DNA of 64,000 bases from Clostridium aquiflavi (GCF_031344075.1 NZ_JAVJAN010000017.1:10280-74279); one strand, 5' to 3'; numbered from the stretch's first letter, positions 1 through 8,956 are shown. The notes: a model not told the origin generated them from the sequence alone. Made by a program: numbers and translations.

Positions 1-397
1 AATAAGCTATATATCTTTCAGGTAACGAATTGCTATCAACAAAACTTTTAGCAATGCCCCCATTAGATTCTATTATTTCACAAATAATTTTTAAGTATTT
101 ATTTACTACATAGTGATAATCCTTCCCCTTTGTGTATACAGAAAAACCATTATTATTATTTGACTCAGAAGTCAAATAAGGGAAAGCTATAGAAATTATA
201 GTTTTCCCCTCTTCTAAATATTGAATTGGATTTATTCTTTTATCTATATCATCCTCTTCAAATTCATTTTGTAAATTTAAGTCTTTTCTATTTTTATAAA
301 AGTTCTTTAGTTCATCAAATTTCCTACACTTTATAAAACCTATTGAATCTATACCTAAAGAAGAACAGGTTTTAATTATTTGATCTTTTACTCCCAT
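1..397 (-). CDS. queG: Epoxyqueuosine reductase QueG, N-terminal part (cut by window edge)
   Basis: Translating the minus strand from the ATG at 397 gives about 132 residues that run off the left edge of the window. The N-terminal region resembles the DUF1730 part of QueG, with a YTKGKDYHYVV segment and FVDSNSLPERYIAY at the edge, where the family normally continues into the cobalamin-binding core. QueG reduces epoxyqueuosine to queuosine in the tRNA wobble base using cobalamin and two [4Fe-4S] clusters; the iron-sulfur part would lie outside the window. An AGAGGA ribosome binding site sits about 8 bases before the ATG. The gene starts only 11 bases after the cysE stop, so it is probably the last visible gene of the cysK-cysE transcript. 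The family call rests on the N-terminal third only. Confidence 0.8.
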   Translation of the reverse strand, partial: MGVKDQIIKTCSSLGIDSIGFIKCRKFDELKNFYKNRKDLNLQNEFEEDDIDKRINPIQYLEEGKTIISIAFPYLTSESNNNNGFSVYTKGKDYHYVVNKYLKIICEIIESNGGIAKSFVDSNSLPERYIAY

Positions 398-408
398 CGT
401 ATATTCCT

Positions 409-993
409 CTAAATTATCATTTCGTTATAAATTTTTTTCTTTCTTCCTTTTAAATCTTCTATTTCAATTATAGAAGCCTTAGTTCTAATAATATTTCTAG
501 CAGAAACTCCTACTGTTGTTGCCCCCTGTGGAACATCATGCAATACAACGGCATTAGAACCTATTTTAGCATTGTCTCCAATATTAATTGGACCCAAAAC
601 TTTTGCTCCTGCCCCTATAAGAACATTATTTCCTACTGTTGGATGTCTCTTACCTTTATCTTTACCAGTTCCACCAAGAGTTACTCCATGATATAAAATA
701 ACATCATTACCAATTTCAGCAGTTTCTCCAATTACAACTCCCATTCCATGATCTATAAATAGCCCTTTTCCTATAGTTGCGCCTGGGTGAATTTCTATTC
801 CAGTAAGAAATCGTGCTAATTGAGAAATAAATCTAGCTAAAAAGAAAAACTTGTGCTTATATAAAAAATGTGAAACTCTATAAGATATAAGAGCATGAAT
901 ACATGGATATAAAAGTAATACTTCTACCTTACTTTTAGCAGCCGGATCATTTATTAAAACCCTTTCCAAATCATAATTTAAATTTTTAAACAC
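409..993 (-). CDS. cysE: Serine O-acetyltransferase CysE
   Basis: Cytoplasmic enzyme that makes O-acetylserine from serine and acetyl-CoA, the first step of cysteine synthesis. After a helical N-terminal part, hexapeptide repeats of a left-handed beta helix run from about residue 68 to 160, with the DHG motif near residue 82 that carries a catalytic His. At about 194 residues it is the short form common in Firmicutes and lacks the longer N-terminus of the enterobacterial enzyme. A longer frame opens at a TTG at 1014, but that TTG lies upstream of an AAGGAG at 1003-1008 which fits the GTG at 993 with 9-base spacing, so I place the start at 993. It follows cysK on the same strand after a gap holding a MITE-like repeat, and precedes queG. 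Confidence 0.93.
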   Translation of the reverse strand: MFKNLNYDLERVLINDPAAKSKVEVLLLYPCIHALISYRVSHFLYKHKFFFLARFISQLARFLTGIEIHPGATIGKGLFIDHGMGVVIGETAEIGNDVILYHGVTLGGTGKDKGKRHPTVGNNVLIGAGAKVLGPINIGDNAKIGSNAVVLHDVPQGATTVGVSARNIIRTKASIIEIEDLKGRKKKIYNEMII

Positions 994-1057
994 AATTCCA
1001 TTCTCCTTCTTCAATAAAATTCAATAGAATTTAAATTTAGTTTATATTCTAATATAG

Positions 1058-1122
1058 TTTTGATATATGCAATAGGTAAAACTCAATTACTCAGTCCAGC
1101 TTTTCTTATGCATATATCAAAA
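1058..1122 (-). repeat. MITE-like palindromic repeat, core copy A
   Basis: The cysE-cysK gap contains the palindromic core of the dispersed repeat family: TTGATATATGCATAAG at one end and CCTATTGCATATATCAA-like sequence at the other, read on the minus strand. The central ACTGAGTAATTGA block is shared with the copies at 53980 and 57541. The outer GGCTCTG ends are not recognisable here. If transcribed it would fold into a long imperfect hairpin between cysK and cysE. Confidence 0.7.
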
Positions 1123-1133
1123 GATAATCTAAA

Positions 1134-2045
1134 TTAATCGTATATACCCATTGATATATATTTTTCTCCTCCATCTGGTGCAATGGCTAATACTTTCTTT
1201 CCTTTTCCTAGTTTTTGAGCTATTTCAATAGCTCCGTATATAGCAGCTCCAGCTGATATTCCTACTAAAACACCTTCTGTTTGTGCAACATTCTTAGCAA
1301 CTTTTAACGCATCCTCATCTTTTACTTTTAAGATTTCATCTATATATTTTTCATCATATATTCCAGGTATAAATCCTGCTCCTATACCCTGTATTTTGTG
1401 AGCTCCTGGTTTTCCTCCACTTAATACTGGTGATGAAAATGGCTCTACTGCCACTGCTTTGATTTGCGGATTTTTAGTTTTTAAGCTTTTTGATATTCCA
1501 ACTAATGTTCCACCAGTTCCAACACCAGCAACAATTGCATCTAAATCCGGTATATCTTTATGAATTTCTTCTGCTGTTGTTTCATAGTGTTTTTCTGGAT
1601 TAGCTATATTCTCAAATTGTTGAGGAATAAAATACTCATCTCCAACACCAATTTCTAGTGCTTTTTCAATAGCACCTTTCATACCTTTACTTCCATCTGT
1701 TAATATTAATTCTGCCCCATATGCCTTAATTAAATCTCTTCTTTCCTTACTCATTGTTTCAGGCATAACTATTATAACTTTATATCCCTTTAATTTTCCT
1801 ATTAAAGCAAGTGCTATACCTGTATTTCCGCTTGTAGGTTCAACTATTGTTGAGCCTTTTTTTAATAGTCCTTCCTTTTCAGCTTTTTCTATCATACCAA
1901 GTGCTGCTCTATCTTTAACACTTCCACCTGGATTAAATTTTTCTAGTTTAACATAAACCTCTGCCATATTATCATCATTAACTAAATTGTTTAATTTTAA
2001 AATTGGTGTTTTTCCTATTAATTCTAGTATTCCATTATAAATCAT
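1134..2045 (-). CDS. cysK: Cysteine synthase (O-acetylserine sulfhydrylase)
   Basis: PLP enzyme that makes cysteine from O-acetylserine and sulfide. The PLP-binding Lys is K44 in PGGSVKDRAAL; the substrate-binding loop TSGNTG is at 71-76 and the phosphate-binding GVGTGGT at about 174-180. The length of 303 residues is normal for the family. The ATG at 2045 follows a strong AAGGAGG. The gene lies downstream of a cysteine-specific T-box and upstream of cysE, the enzyme that makes its substrate, so the pair forms a cysteine operon induced when tRNA-Cys is uncharged. CysK versus CysM cannot be separated with certainty by eye, but the sequence pattern and the neighbourhood favour CysK. Confidence 0.95.
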   Translation of the reverse strand: MIYNGILELIGKTPILKLNNLVNDDNMAEVYVKLEKFNPGGSVKDRAALGMIEKAEKEGLLKKGSTIVEPTSGNTGIALALIGKLKGYKVIIVMPETMSKERRDLIKAYGAELILTDGSKGMKGAIEKALEIGVGDEYFIPQQFENIANPEKHYETTAEEIHKDIPDLDAIVAGVGTGGTLVGISKSLKTKNPQIKAVAVEPFSSPVLSGGKPGAHKIQGIGAGFIPGIYDEKYIDEILKVKDEDALKVAKNVAQTEGVLVGISAGAAIYGAIEIAQKLGKGKKVLAIAPDGGEKYISMGIYD

Positions 2046-2096
2046 CTTTTTTCCTCCTTAATACTTATCTTTTAAAATTTATATACTTCTTAAAAA

Positions 2097-2215
2097 ACGT
2101 GCTATGCCACACTTTGTTAGTTAAATTAGTGAAAAAATAAGAGTTATGAGTTATTGGTTGAAAGTACTTAGCTCTCCATTTTATCCTCTCAATTCTTAAC
2201 TAATATTTTATTATA
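2097..2215. repeat. Intergenic repeat, second family (copy 1)
   Basis: This stretch between the T-box terminator and cysK contains CCACACTTTGTTAGTT, which recurs at 60632, followed by a TTGGTTGAAAGT segment and CTCAATTCTTAACTAA, also similar to the later copy. The order of blocks is the same at both loci although the spacing differs. No coding frame is seen. Confidence 0.45.
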
Positions 2216-2261
2216 ACCTTTAAGTTTGATTTTTAATATTTACAAATATTTTATATAAAAT

Positions 2262-2301
2262 AAAAAAACTTCGTCTTCTATAAAAATATAGAGACGAAGT
2301 T
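2262..2301 (-). terminator. T-box attenuator hairpin
   Basis: Read on the minus strand, AACTTCGTCTC pairs with GAAGACGAAGTT and is followed by a run of T. The 5' arm lies just after the T-box motif at 2306-2320, so an antiterminator formed with the T-box would compete with it, the classic T-box arrangement. Confidence 0.9.
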
Positions 2302-2560
2302 GTATCCGCGGTTCCACTCTAATTGAATTAAATTAAAAATTTAATTCCTCTTCAAATTTAGCACAAATTTATGCATTATCACTATAACGGGTGATCCCGA
2401 AAAATCTTACTATAAACATTTAAATGCTTAATTCAGATTTCAACTCCAAAGTGCACTTCACATAAATTCTTGATAAAAAAATTTCAGCTAATTCTTTTCT
2501 CTCTGTAAACTTTCCTTTATGCTACTTTACTTTTTCACAGTTTTTAATTCTGAGTAAATT
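2302..2560 (-). promoter_or_regulatory. Cysteine T-box riboswitch (leader of cysK-cysE)
   Basis: The minus strand carries the conserved T-box AGAGTGGAACCGCGG (2306-2320), an AG-bulge-like CAGAGAGAA segment and a probable specifier loop containing GAAGTGCAC. The UGC within it (2453-2455) is a cysteine codon. The UGGA in the T-box can pair with the UCCA acceptor end expected of tRNA-Cys, which supports the same amino acid. A terminator follows at once. The downstream genes are cysK and cysE, so the switch matches the pathway. Confidence 0.92.
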
Positions 2561-2579
2561 GATATGCTTTTATAATTTC

Positions 2580-2607
2580 ATTATATGTTATTTCAAAAAA
2601 AAGTCAA
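2580..2607 (-). promoter_or_regulatory. Probable promoter of the cysteine T-box transcript
   Basis: On the minus strand TTGACT (2602-2607) and TATAAT (2580-2585) are separated by 16 bases, placing the transcript start just before the T-box leader. Confidence 0.65.
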
Positions 2608-2626
2608 TATAATTTTTGAAATTTAT

Positions 2627-3877
2627 TTAATTTTTCTTTTTCCAGAAAGGAAATAAAAATTCATCTATCAAATCATGTATTATTACTATTCCCACCAGTC
2701 TATCTTCATCATCAACTACTGGTACAGTAACTAAATCATATTTAGCTGCTACTTCTATTGCTTCATTTATTTCATCATCATGTTTTACACGAGAAACAGT
2801 TTCATCCATTATATCTTTTATTTTTTTACTGCTATCATTTATTATTAAATCTCTTAAAGAAATCATTCCTTCAATCTTGTCTTCTTCATTTGTTATATAT
2901 ATATAATACATAACTTCTTCATCAGGCTGCATTTCTTTAAGTATATCTAATGCATCAGAAATTGTTATATCTAAGTTTAATGATATAAATTCTTTACTCA
3001 TAATACTACCAACAGTTTCATCTTCATATTCTAGTAATTCTTTAACTTCTTTTGCATCTTCTTTTTCTAAATTTATTAATATTTTTTCTCTTTCTTCTTC
3101 ATCTAAATCATCTAATAAATCAGCAATTTCATCATTAGCCATATTTTCTAACAACTCAGCAGCTTTAGTTTCTGATAAATCCTTAATTATACTCCCCTTA
3201 TATTCAGGGTCTATTTCTTCTAATGTATCTGCTGCTAAATCCTCATCTAATGATTCAAATATTTGCTTTCTCGATCTTGCATCTAAATCTTCTAATATAT
3301 CTGCAAGGTCAGCTGGATGAAGTGTAGATAATTTTTGATATGGTAATACTAATTTTAAATTATTATCAACCATTTCCAATGATTCAACATCTTCCCACAT
3401 TAAAACTTTATCTTCATAATCTTTACCTAAGACTTTATATACACATTTAGCAAGTCCTGCAATATTCAATCTTCTATATCTTGCTAGAGGTCCTGTTTCA
3501 ACTGCCACAACTCTATATTCTCCTGCTATTTCAGCAATTCTCAAATCATTAACTCGTACTACTTGTTTGCCATTTATATCTACTATTTTTTTATCCAACA
3601 AATTTTTTGAAAGAAGATAAGTATAAGTCATTGGAAGTATTTCTTTGCTTCCTCTTGTTTTTATTTTTACATTTCCATTATCATCTAAAAATTCTATATA
3701 TCTAAATTCATAATGAAATGTGATGCCATCTTTCCTAAGTTTATAGCCTATAACTCTTGGATATCCCTCTTCAGTTGTTACATAAACATCTCTTAGCTCT
3801 CCAAGAACGTCCCCAAATTCATCGTAAATATTTTTAGATAAAATATTTGTATATAAAAATACTGATAATTTCTTCAT
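2627..3877 (-). CDS. PRC-barrel / MgtE-N / CBS-domain protein, no membrane domain
   Basis: About 416 residues. The N-terminal third resembles a PRC-barrel region (FGDVLGELRDVYV and a second similar segment). Residues about 190-290 are the acidic helical MgtE N-terminal superhelix (LHPADLADILEDL repeats), and about 295-410 are a tandem CBS pair (VGSIMSKEFISL and IKDIMDETVSRV). In MgtE these parts form the cytoplasmic Mg2+ sensor, but the transmembrane channel domain is absent, so this is probably a soluble protein. Related soluble forms occur in clostridia; their function is not firmly known. I start at the ATG at 3877, preceded by AGGAGG with 8-base spacing, and not at 3916, which has no comparable site. 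It is not a channel by itself; sensing of Mg2+ or adenine nucleotide is inference. Confidence 0.85.
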   Translation of the reverse strand: MKKLSVFLYTNILSKNIYDEFGDVLGELRDVYVTTEEGYPRVIGYKLRKDGITFHYEFRYIEFLDDNGNVKIKTRGSKEILPMTYTYLLSKNLLDKKIVDINGKQVVRVNDLRIAEIAGEYRVVAVETGPLARYRRLNIAGLAKCVYKVLGKDYEDKVLMWEDVESLEMVDNNLKLVLPYQKLSTLHPADLADILEDLDARSRKQIFESLDEDLAADTLEEIDPEYKGSIIKDLSETKAAELLENMANDEIADLLDDLDEEEREKILINLEKEDAKEVKELLEYEDETVGSIMSKEFISLNLDITISDALDILKEMQPDEEVMYYIYITNEEDKIEGMISLRDLIINDSSKKIKDIMDETVSRVKHDDEINEAIEVAAKYDLVTVPVVDDEDRLVGIVIIHDLIDEFLFPFWKKKN

Positions 3878-3921
3878 GAAAGATTCCTCCTCTATGTTTT
3901 CAGGAAGAACTTTCATTACAT

Positions 3922-3999
3922 TTAAATAGATGAATAGCTCTTCCTAAATATATTAAGTTGTAATTTAAAATCATTAATAATCTGAGGTCCAGCCTCCAT
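3922..3999 (-). CDS. Candidate 25-residue upstream ORF
   Basis: A minus-strand ATG at 3999 opens 25 codons and ends with TAA at 3922, upstream of the MgtE-like gene. An AAGGTGGTG lies about 6 bases before the ATG, a believable ribosome binding site. The peptide starts MEAGPQIINDFKLQL and has no signal peptide or membrane segment. It could be a leader peptide for the downstream gene or a chance frame; there is no composition or homology evidence. Confidence 0.35.
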   Translation of the reverse strand: MEAGPQIINDFKLQLNIFRKSYSSI

Positions 4000-4491
4000 C
4001 TTTTACACCACCTTATAATCTATAATCTAATTTTTAAACTAAATTTACAAATAGTCCTATTATTATAATTAATGTACACCTAATAAATAAGCATGCTCAT
4101 TTATCTCATACTACTGCAATTAAGAAATTTTTAAACTACTAATTTATGAGATAAATATAAAAATTTAAATTACGTCATCATCTTTGTTTATTTCTACTAA
4201 TTATTATATTACATAGACGCAAAAAGGCAACAAATTTTTTCTGCCAAAGCCCCTTGTATTATAATGTTACTGTTATTTTGAAATGTATAGTTATTATTTA
4301 TTTAAAACTTGCGACTATTTTACTAAAATAATAATTATTGTTATTTGTAAAGTAATCTTGCGTATGTTAATATAAACTGAGTTATTATTCATAGGTTAAA
4401 TGTGTCTTAACCCTTGATAAATGCTTGTTAAATGCTATATACCTTAGTAATATAAATTTAAATTAATATATGAATTGGAGTTAATTAATAT
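4000..4491. other. Divergent intergenic region without recognised gene
   Basis: About 490 AT-rich bases between the leftward MgtE-like gene and rightward ygiQ. The only clear structure is a perfect 11-bp inverted repeat, ATTTATCTCAT (4099-4109) and ATGAGATAAAT (4146-4156). It presumably holds divergent promoters. I found no match to an M-box or other riboswitch. Confidence 0.5.
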
Positions 4492-6525
4492 ATGAAACTT
4501 TGTAAAGAATTTTTACCTATATGTAAAGAAGATTTAATAAAAAGAAATATTGATCAATTAGATTTTATAATTGTAACTGGAGATGCCTATGTTGATCATC
4601 CATCTTTTGGTACTGCTATAATTGGAAGAACCCTTGAATCAGAAGGATTTACCGTTGGAATTATTGCACAACCTAACTGGAATGATTGTGAAGATTTTAA
4701 AAAATTAGGGCGTCCTAAATATGGATTTTTAGTTAATTCAGGTAATATAGATTCTATGGTTAACCATTATACTGCTGCCAAAAGACATAGAAGCGAAGAT
4801 TTATATTCTCCAGGTGGTAAATCAGGACATAGACCTGATAGAGCTGTAATTGTTTATTGCAATAGAATAAGAGAAGCTTTTAAAGATGTAGCAATTGCAA
4901 TTGGTGGAATAGAAGCAAGTCTTAGAAGATTTGCTCATTATGATTATTGGGATAATAAAATAAGAAGAAGTGTCCTTCTAGATTCTAAAGCAGATTTATT
5001 GATGTATGGTATGGGTGAAAAAACAGTAGTTCAAATTGCGGACTTATTAAGATATGGTGCAAATATAAAGAATATCACTAACGTTAGAGGTACATGTTAC
5101 TTAACTAATGATATATCACATATTGAAAATCCAGTTATCGTTCCATCATATGAAGAAGTGGTAAATGATAAAAATGCTTATTCAGAAGCTTATAAATTAG
5201 AATATTATGAACAAGATTCAATTATTGGTAAAACAGTAATACAAAAATATGGTGATAGATATCTAGTTCAAAATCCACCTCAAGAAAACTTAACCCAAGA
5301 TGAAATGGATATTACATATAATTTACCTTATACAAGAACTTATCATCCAATATATGAATCTGAAGGTGGAATACCTGCAATTCAAGAAGTTAAATTCTCA
5401 ATTACAAGTCATAGAGGATGTTTTGGTTCATGCTCATTTTGTGCATTAACATTCCATCAAGGAAGAGTAATTCAAAATAGAAGCCAAAATTCTATAATTG
5501 ATGAAGCAACATTATTAACTACTCTCCCTGATTTTAAAGGATACATTCATGATATTGGTGGTCCAACTGCTGATTTCAGACATAGAGCTTGTAAAAAACA
5601 AGAAGTACATGGAACATGTAAGACTAAGCAGTGTATGTTTCCAGCACCTTGTAAAAATTTAAAGATTGATCATACTGAATATCTTTCTTTATTAAAAAAA
5701 GTTAGAAAATTACCTGGTATAAAAAAAGTGTTTATTCGTTCAGGTATAAGATATGATTATTTAATTCATGATAAAAATGACTCTTTCTTCAAAGAATTAT
5801 GTGAACATCATATAAGCGGTCAATTAAAAGTAGCCCCAGAACATGTTGTTCCAAAAGTATTAAATCAAATGGGAAAACCAACAAGAGAAGTATATGATAG
5901 ATTTGTAGATAAATACTTTAATATAAATAAAAAATTAAATAAGAAACAATTCCTTGTACCTTATTTAATGTCTTCTCATCCTGGTTCTGATTTAAATGCA
6001 GCAATAGAACTAGCACAATATGTTAAAGAAATGGGATATACTCCAGAACAAGTACAAGATTTTTACCCTACTCCTGGAAGCTTGTCAACTACTATGTACT
6101 ACACTGGATTTAACCCTCTTACTGGAGAAGAAGTTTATGTTCCTAGAACTCCTGAAGAAAAAGAAATGCAAAGAGCTTTAATTCAATTTGCTGTACCTAA
6201 AAATCATAAAAAGGTAAAAAAGGCCTTAATTGCAGCACACAGAGAAGATTTAATTGGTAATGATAAAGATTGTTTGATTGGTTTTACACCAGCTAAACTT
6301 GGATATCAAGGTAAAAATAATAGAAATAAATCATCTAATAATGATGGCGAAAAGAGTTCACATACAACTAGCACTAGAACTTCTAATAAGAATAATGCAA
6401 AATCTAATTCAAGTGCTAAAAGTATAACTCAAAGTTCTAAATCTAATTCAAAAGATAAAAATGTAGAAAATAGAAAAAAATCTAAAGGTAATTTTAAACC
6501 TAAAACTTCTACTAGAAGAAAATAA
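4492..6525 (+). CDS. YgiQ-family (UPF0313) radical SAM protein
   Basis: A 677-residue radical SAM protein. The [4Fe-4S] ligands are C310, C314 and C317 in GCFGSCSFC, the CxxxCxxC radical SAM motif. The N-terminal 300 residues match the YgiQ-specific domain (start near LDFIIVTGDAYVDHP) and a further Cys cluster follows at about 365-390. The last 80 or so residues are a Ser/Asn/Lys-rich low-complexity tail, probably disordered. The reaction catalysed by this widespread family is not established. A GGAG lies upstream of the ATG. The gene is monocistronic, ended by a terminator shared with the gene on the other strand. Confidence 0.9.
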   Translation: MKLCKEFLPICKEDLIKRNIDQLDFIIVTGDAYVDHPSFGTAIIGRTLESEGFTVGIIAQPNWNDCEDFKKLGRPKYGFLVNSGNIDSMVNHYTAAKRHRSEDLYSPGGKSGHRPDRAVIVYCNRIREAFKDVAIAIGGIEASLRRFAHYDYWDNKIRRSVLLDSKADLLMYGMGEKTVVQIADLLRYGANIKNITNVRGTCYLTNDISHIENPVIVPSYEEVVNDKNAYSEAYKLEYYEQDSIIGKTVIQKYGDRYLVQNPPQENLTQDEMDITYNLPYTRTYHPIYESEGGIPAIQEVKFSITSHRGCFGSCSFCALTFHQGRVIQNRSQNSIIDEATLLTTLPDFKGYIHDIGGPTADFRHRACKKQEVHGTCKTKQCMFPAPCKNLKIDHTEYLSLLKKVRKLPGIKKVFIRSGIRYDYLIHDKNDSFFKELCEHHISGQLKVAPEHVVPKVLNQMGKPTREVYDRFVDKYFNINKKLNKKQFLVPYLMSSHPGSDLNAAIELAQYVKEMGYTPEQVQDFYPTPGSLSTTMYYTGFNPLTGEEVYVPRTPEEKEMQRALIQFAVPKNHKKVKKALIAAHREDLIGNDKDCLIGFTPAKLGYQGKNNRNKSSNNDGEKSSHTTSTRTSNKNNAKSNSSAKSITQSSKSNSKDKNVENRKKSKGNFKPKTSTRRK

Positions 6526-6537
6526 TTTTAACTATAT

Positions 6538-6588
6538 AAAAAGACTAATGTTTCTGTTTGTTTTGGAATCATTAGTCTTTTCTTATTT
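6538..6588. terminator. Bidirectional terminator
   Basis: AAAAGACTAATG (6539-6550) pairs with CATTAGTCTTTT (6570-6581), with T-rich sequence on the right and A-rich on the left, so it can stop ygiQ and the convergent membrane protein gene. Confidence 0.85.
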
Positions 6589-6589
6589 T

Positions 6590-7246
6590 TTATTGTATTT
6601 CTCTAATTTTTTTAAAACCATTCAGTACTAAACTCATAATTATAAGAAATATAAAATCTCCTATAACTGGATATGGGAAAACTCTTATTCCCCCTAAAAT
6701 AATAATATCTTCAATCATTACAATTGAAATTGATAAAATTATAAGCCATATGCCCTTTTTATTTACAAAAGGTTTATCTAGTATAATTACATTAAAAATA
6801 AGTAGTATTCCTAATAATATTAATGAAAATAAGAATATTAATGTTTCTTTATCTATTTTTAAAATAAAACCATACAAAGTGTTTACTTGCACTGTTGCTT
6901 TAGAAAAATAGATTATTAAGCCATAAACAACTGATATTATTACAGCAATAATATAGTTAGTGCTAAATTTTAAATTTTCAGATCTAAGATACACATATGT
7001 TATAGCTAAAATCATTAGAGGCACTGATATATGGTTTAAGAAAATTACGGATTTAAAATAGTATACAATTGTACTATTTTTAAGTATGCATAAAATAAAT
7101 AATGTTATATGTCTTAATAAAAATAATGTAATTACAATAGTCACATATATTTTTATTTTCTTAGGTGAAACCTGTATATTCTTTTTTAAAAGTATCAGAC
7201 ATAAAAAAATTATAAGTAACAAAAATAAATAATATGCAAAATTCAC
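6590..7246 (-). CDS. Multi-pass membrane protein of unknown function
   Basis: A 218-residue protein that is almost entirely hydrophobic, with about seven predicted transmembrane segments: one at the extreme N-terminus and others near residues 35-55, 70-88, 95-115, 130-155, 165-183 and 193-210. Short Lys-rich loops follow the first segment and end the protein (GFKKIREIQ). The start is GTG at 7246, with AGGAG and 8-base spacing. The pattern recalls the N-terminal membrane sensor parts of some signalling proteins, but no output domain is attached. It lies before a lipid kinase gene on the same strand, about 90 bases apart, so co-transcription is possible. I do not recognise a family. Confidence 0.7.
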   Translation of the reverse strand: MNFAYYLFLLLIIFLCLILLKKNIQVSPKKIKIYVTIVITLFLLRHITLFILCILKNSTIVYYFKSVIFLNHISVPLMILAITYVYLRSENLKFSTNYIIAVIISVVYGLIIYFSKATVQVNTLYGFILKIDKETLIFLFSLILLGILLIFNVIILDKPFVNKKGIWLIILSISIVMIEDIIILGGIRVFPYPVIGDFIFLIIMSLVLNGFKKIREIQ

Positions 7247-7333
7247 AAATTACACTCCTATCTACATTCCTGTTACTTATATTTATTATATAATTACATA
7301 TTTTATACCTATAACTACTTAATAATTACTTTA

Positions 7334-8212
7334 CTAATCAATTCCTAAAACTTTAATTCCACTTTTAATACATTTAATATTTAATGGAAAATCTGGTCCT
7401 CGTTCTCCATCAATATCTGTAACTATATTTTCTTTAGATTCAATATATAAATCATCTGTTTTAAAGTATACTACTTTTTTAGAATCTAAATGCTCTCCTT
7501 TTAATACTTTAATAAATAATGGTATTAATTCAATAATTGGAATGGCTTTAAATATAATTACATCAAGCTTACCATCTGTCATGTCTGCTTCTGTAGCTAA
7601 TCTAAAGTTACCAGCACTTTCTCCATTGAATACTAATAAAAGATACATTTCACCATCATAAGTACACTCTTTAGACGTTATATTGACTTTTAGTCTTCTA
7701 AAGTTAGGTAACTCTTCTATACCTTTTAAGTAGTACGCTAATTTACCTATAGTGTTCTTTAAGTTTACATCGGTCTTTTGAGAAACATCAGTAAAAAGTC
7801 CTGTACTTGCTACATTTATAAAATACTTATCATTTATTTTGCCAAGGTCAACTCCAACAGGTTTTGAATTTAATATTTTATTACAAGCATCTGTAATGTT
7901 ATTTGGTATATTAATAAATTTACCAAAATCATTTGCAGTTCCTACTGGTAATATTCCTATTGGCAAATCTAGTTTCTTTTGTTTCATGGCATTTACAACT
8001 GAATCAACAGTACCATCGCCACCAGCTATTAATATATATTCGTAAGTATCATCTATGTCATCTAAGGCTTCATATAATGATTTTCCTTTTTGAATCCTAT
8101 ATGGAATTATTTGAAATTCCGCTTCTTCATGTAGTTTTATAACATTATCTAGTTCATTAACTATAATATTTTCTCCTGAGTACGGGTTATATATGAATTT
8201 AACCTTTTTCAT
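7334..8212 (-). CDS. Diacylglycerol kinase-family lipid kinase (YegS/DgkB-like)
   Basis: A 292-residue soluble lipid kinase. The nucleotide-binding GGDGT is at 64-68, followed by LPIGILPVGTANDFGKF, the typical second glycine-rich segment of the DAGK catalytic domain. The C-terminal half, with TEADMTDGKLDVIIF and a final DGE segment, matches the beta-sandwich of the YegS/DgkB fold. Members phosphorylate diacylglycerol or related lipids; the substrate here is not fixed by the sequence. The ATG at 8212 has GGAGGG upstream, at a rather long spacing of about 11-12 bases. The divergent neighbour pssA also acts in phospholipid metabolism, which fits a lipid role. Confidence 0.88.
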   Translation of the reverse strand: MKKVKFIYNPYSGENIIVNELDNVIKLHEEAEFQIIPYRIQKGKSLYEALDDIDDTYEYILIAGGDGTVDSVVNAMKQKKLDLPIGILPVGTANDFGKFINIPNNITDACNKILNSKPVGVDLGKINDKYFINVASTGLFTDVSQKTDVNLKNTIGKLAYYLKGIEELPNFRRLKVNITSKECTYDGEMYLLLVFNGESAGNFRLATEADMTDGKLDVIIFKAIPIIELIPLFIKVLKGEHLDSKKVVYFKTDDLYIESKENIVTDIDGERGPDFPLNIKCIKSGIKVLGID

Positions 8213-8431
8213 AAATATAAATTCCCTCCAACCAAATTCGTTATACAGCTGATTATATCATTTTGTACTTTTAATGTCGATAATATATTATCTTTTATGT
8301 ATTTTTATGGTATAAATTTCTTATTTTATAAATTAAGAAAATATTAATTAAATTACACCTTATATTTTAAGAACATGTATGCTATAATAATATTTCGTAA
8401 ATGATTTTTAATAAATTCAGGAGTGATTTTT

Positions 8432-8953
8432 ATGAGAAAAAGTTGTATTCCTAATATATTCACATTTATAAATCTATCTTGTGGTGTTCTTTCAATACTA
8501 TCGGTTATGTATGATAGAATAGATCTTGCAAGTATTTTTATATTAATTGCCGGCTTAGTTGATAGATATGATGGTAGAGTCGCACGTTTTTTAAACGTAT
8601 CTAGTGATTTAGGCAAAGAATTAGATTCTTTAGCTGATTTAGTTTCTTTTGGTGTAGCGCCATCTATACTAATATATATATTATTTGAATTTACAAATTT
8701 AGGACCAAAAGGATCTATTGGATTAATATTATTATTATTATTTCCAATATGTGGTGCATTTAGACTTGCCAGATATAATACATCTGACTTTGACGGAGTT
8801 TTTACTGGAATACCTATTACAATTGCAGGGTGTCTTTTAGCACTTTTTGCATTATTTAATTTAAAAGCTCAATCACCTATTTATATTGCAATTATACTTA
8901 TGCTTGCATTTTCATATTTAATGATAAGCAATTTTAGATTAAAAAAACTTTAA
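8432..8953 (+). CDS. pssA: CDP-diacylglycerol-serine O-phosphatidyltransferase
   Basis: An integral membrane enzyme of 173 residues that makes phosphatidylserine from CDP-diacylglycerol and serine. The complete CDP-alcohol phosphotransferase motif is present: D44, D47-G48, A51-R52, G61, D65 and D69. The remainder is four to six hydrophobic segments. The N-terminal RKSCIPNIFTFINLSCGVLS is typical of Gram-positive PssA. A GTG at 8423 is in frame, but CAGGAG at 8418-8423 with 8-base spacing fits the ATG at 8432. A terminator follows. No psd is seen next to it, so phosphatidylserine decarboxylase must be elsewhere. Confidence 0.92.
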   Translation: MRKSCIPNIFTFINLSCGVLSILSVMYDRIDLASIFILIAGLVDRYDGRVARFLNVSSDLGKELDSLADLVSFGVAPSILIYILFEFTNLGPKGSIGLILLLLFPICGAFRLARYNTSDFDGVFTGIPITIAGCLLALFALFNLKAQSPIYIAIILMLAFSYLMISNFRLKKL

Positions 8954-8956
8954 AAT

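Noticed and set aside
994..1014. TTG start of cysE at 1014
   Set aside because: It lies upstream of the AAGGAG site that serves the GTG at 993.
3917..4491. Considered an M-box or other metal riboswitch before the MgtE-like gene
   Set aside because: The conserved M-box segments are not present; only an 11-bp inverted repeat and a short frame are seen.
8353..8616. Open frame on the minus strand over the start of pssA
   Set aside because: Antisense to pssA, which has the full catalytic motif and a good ribosome site; the frame has none.
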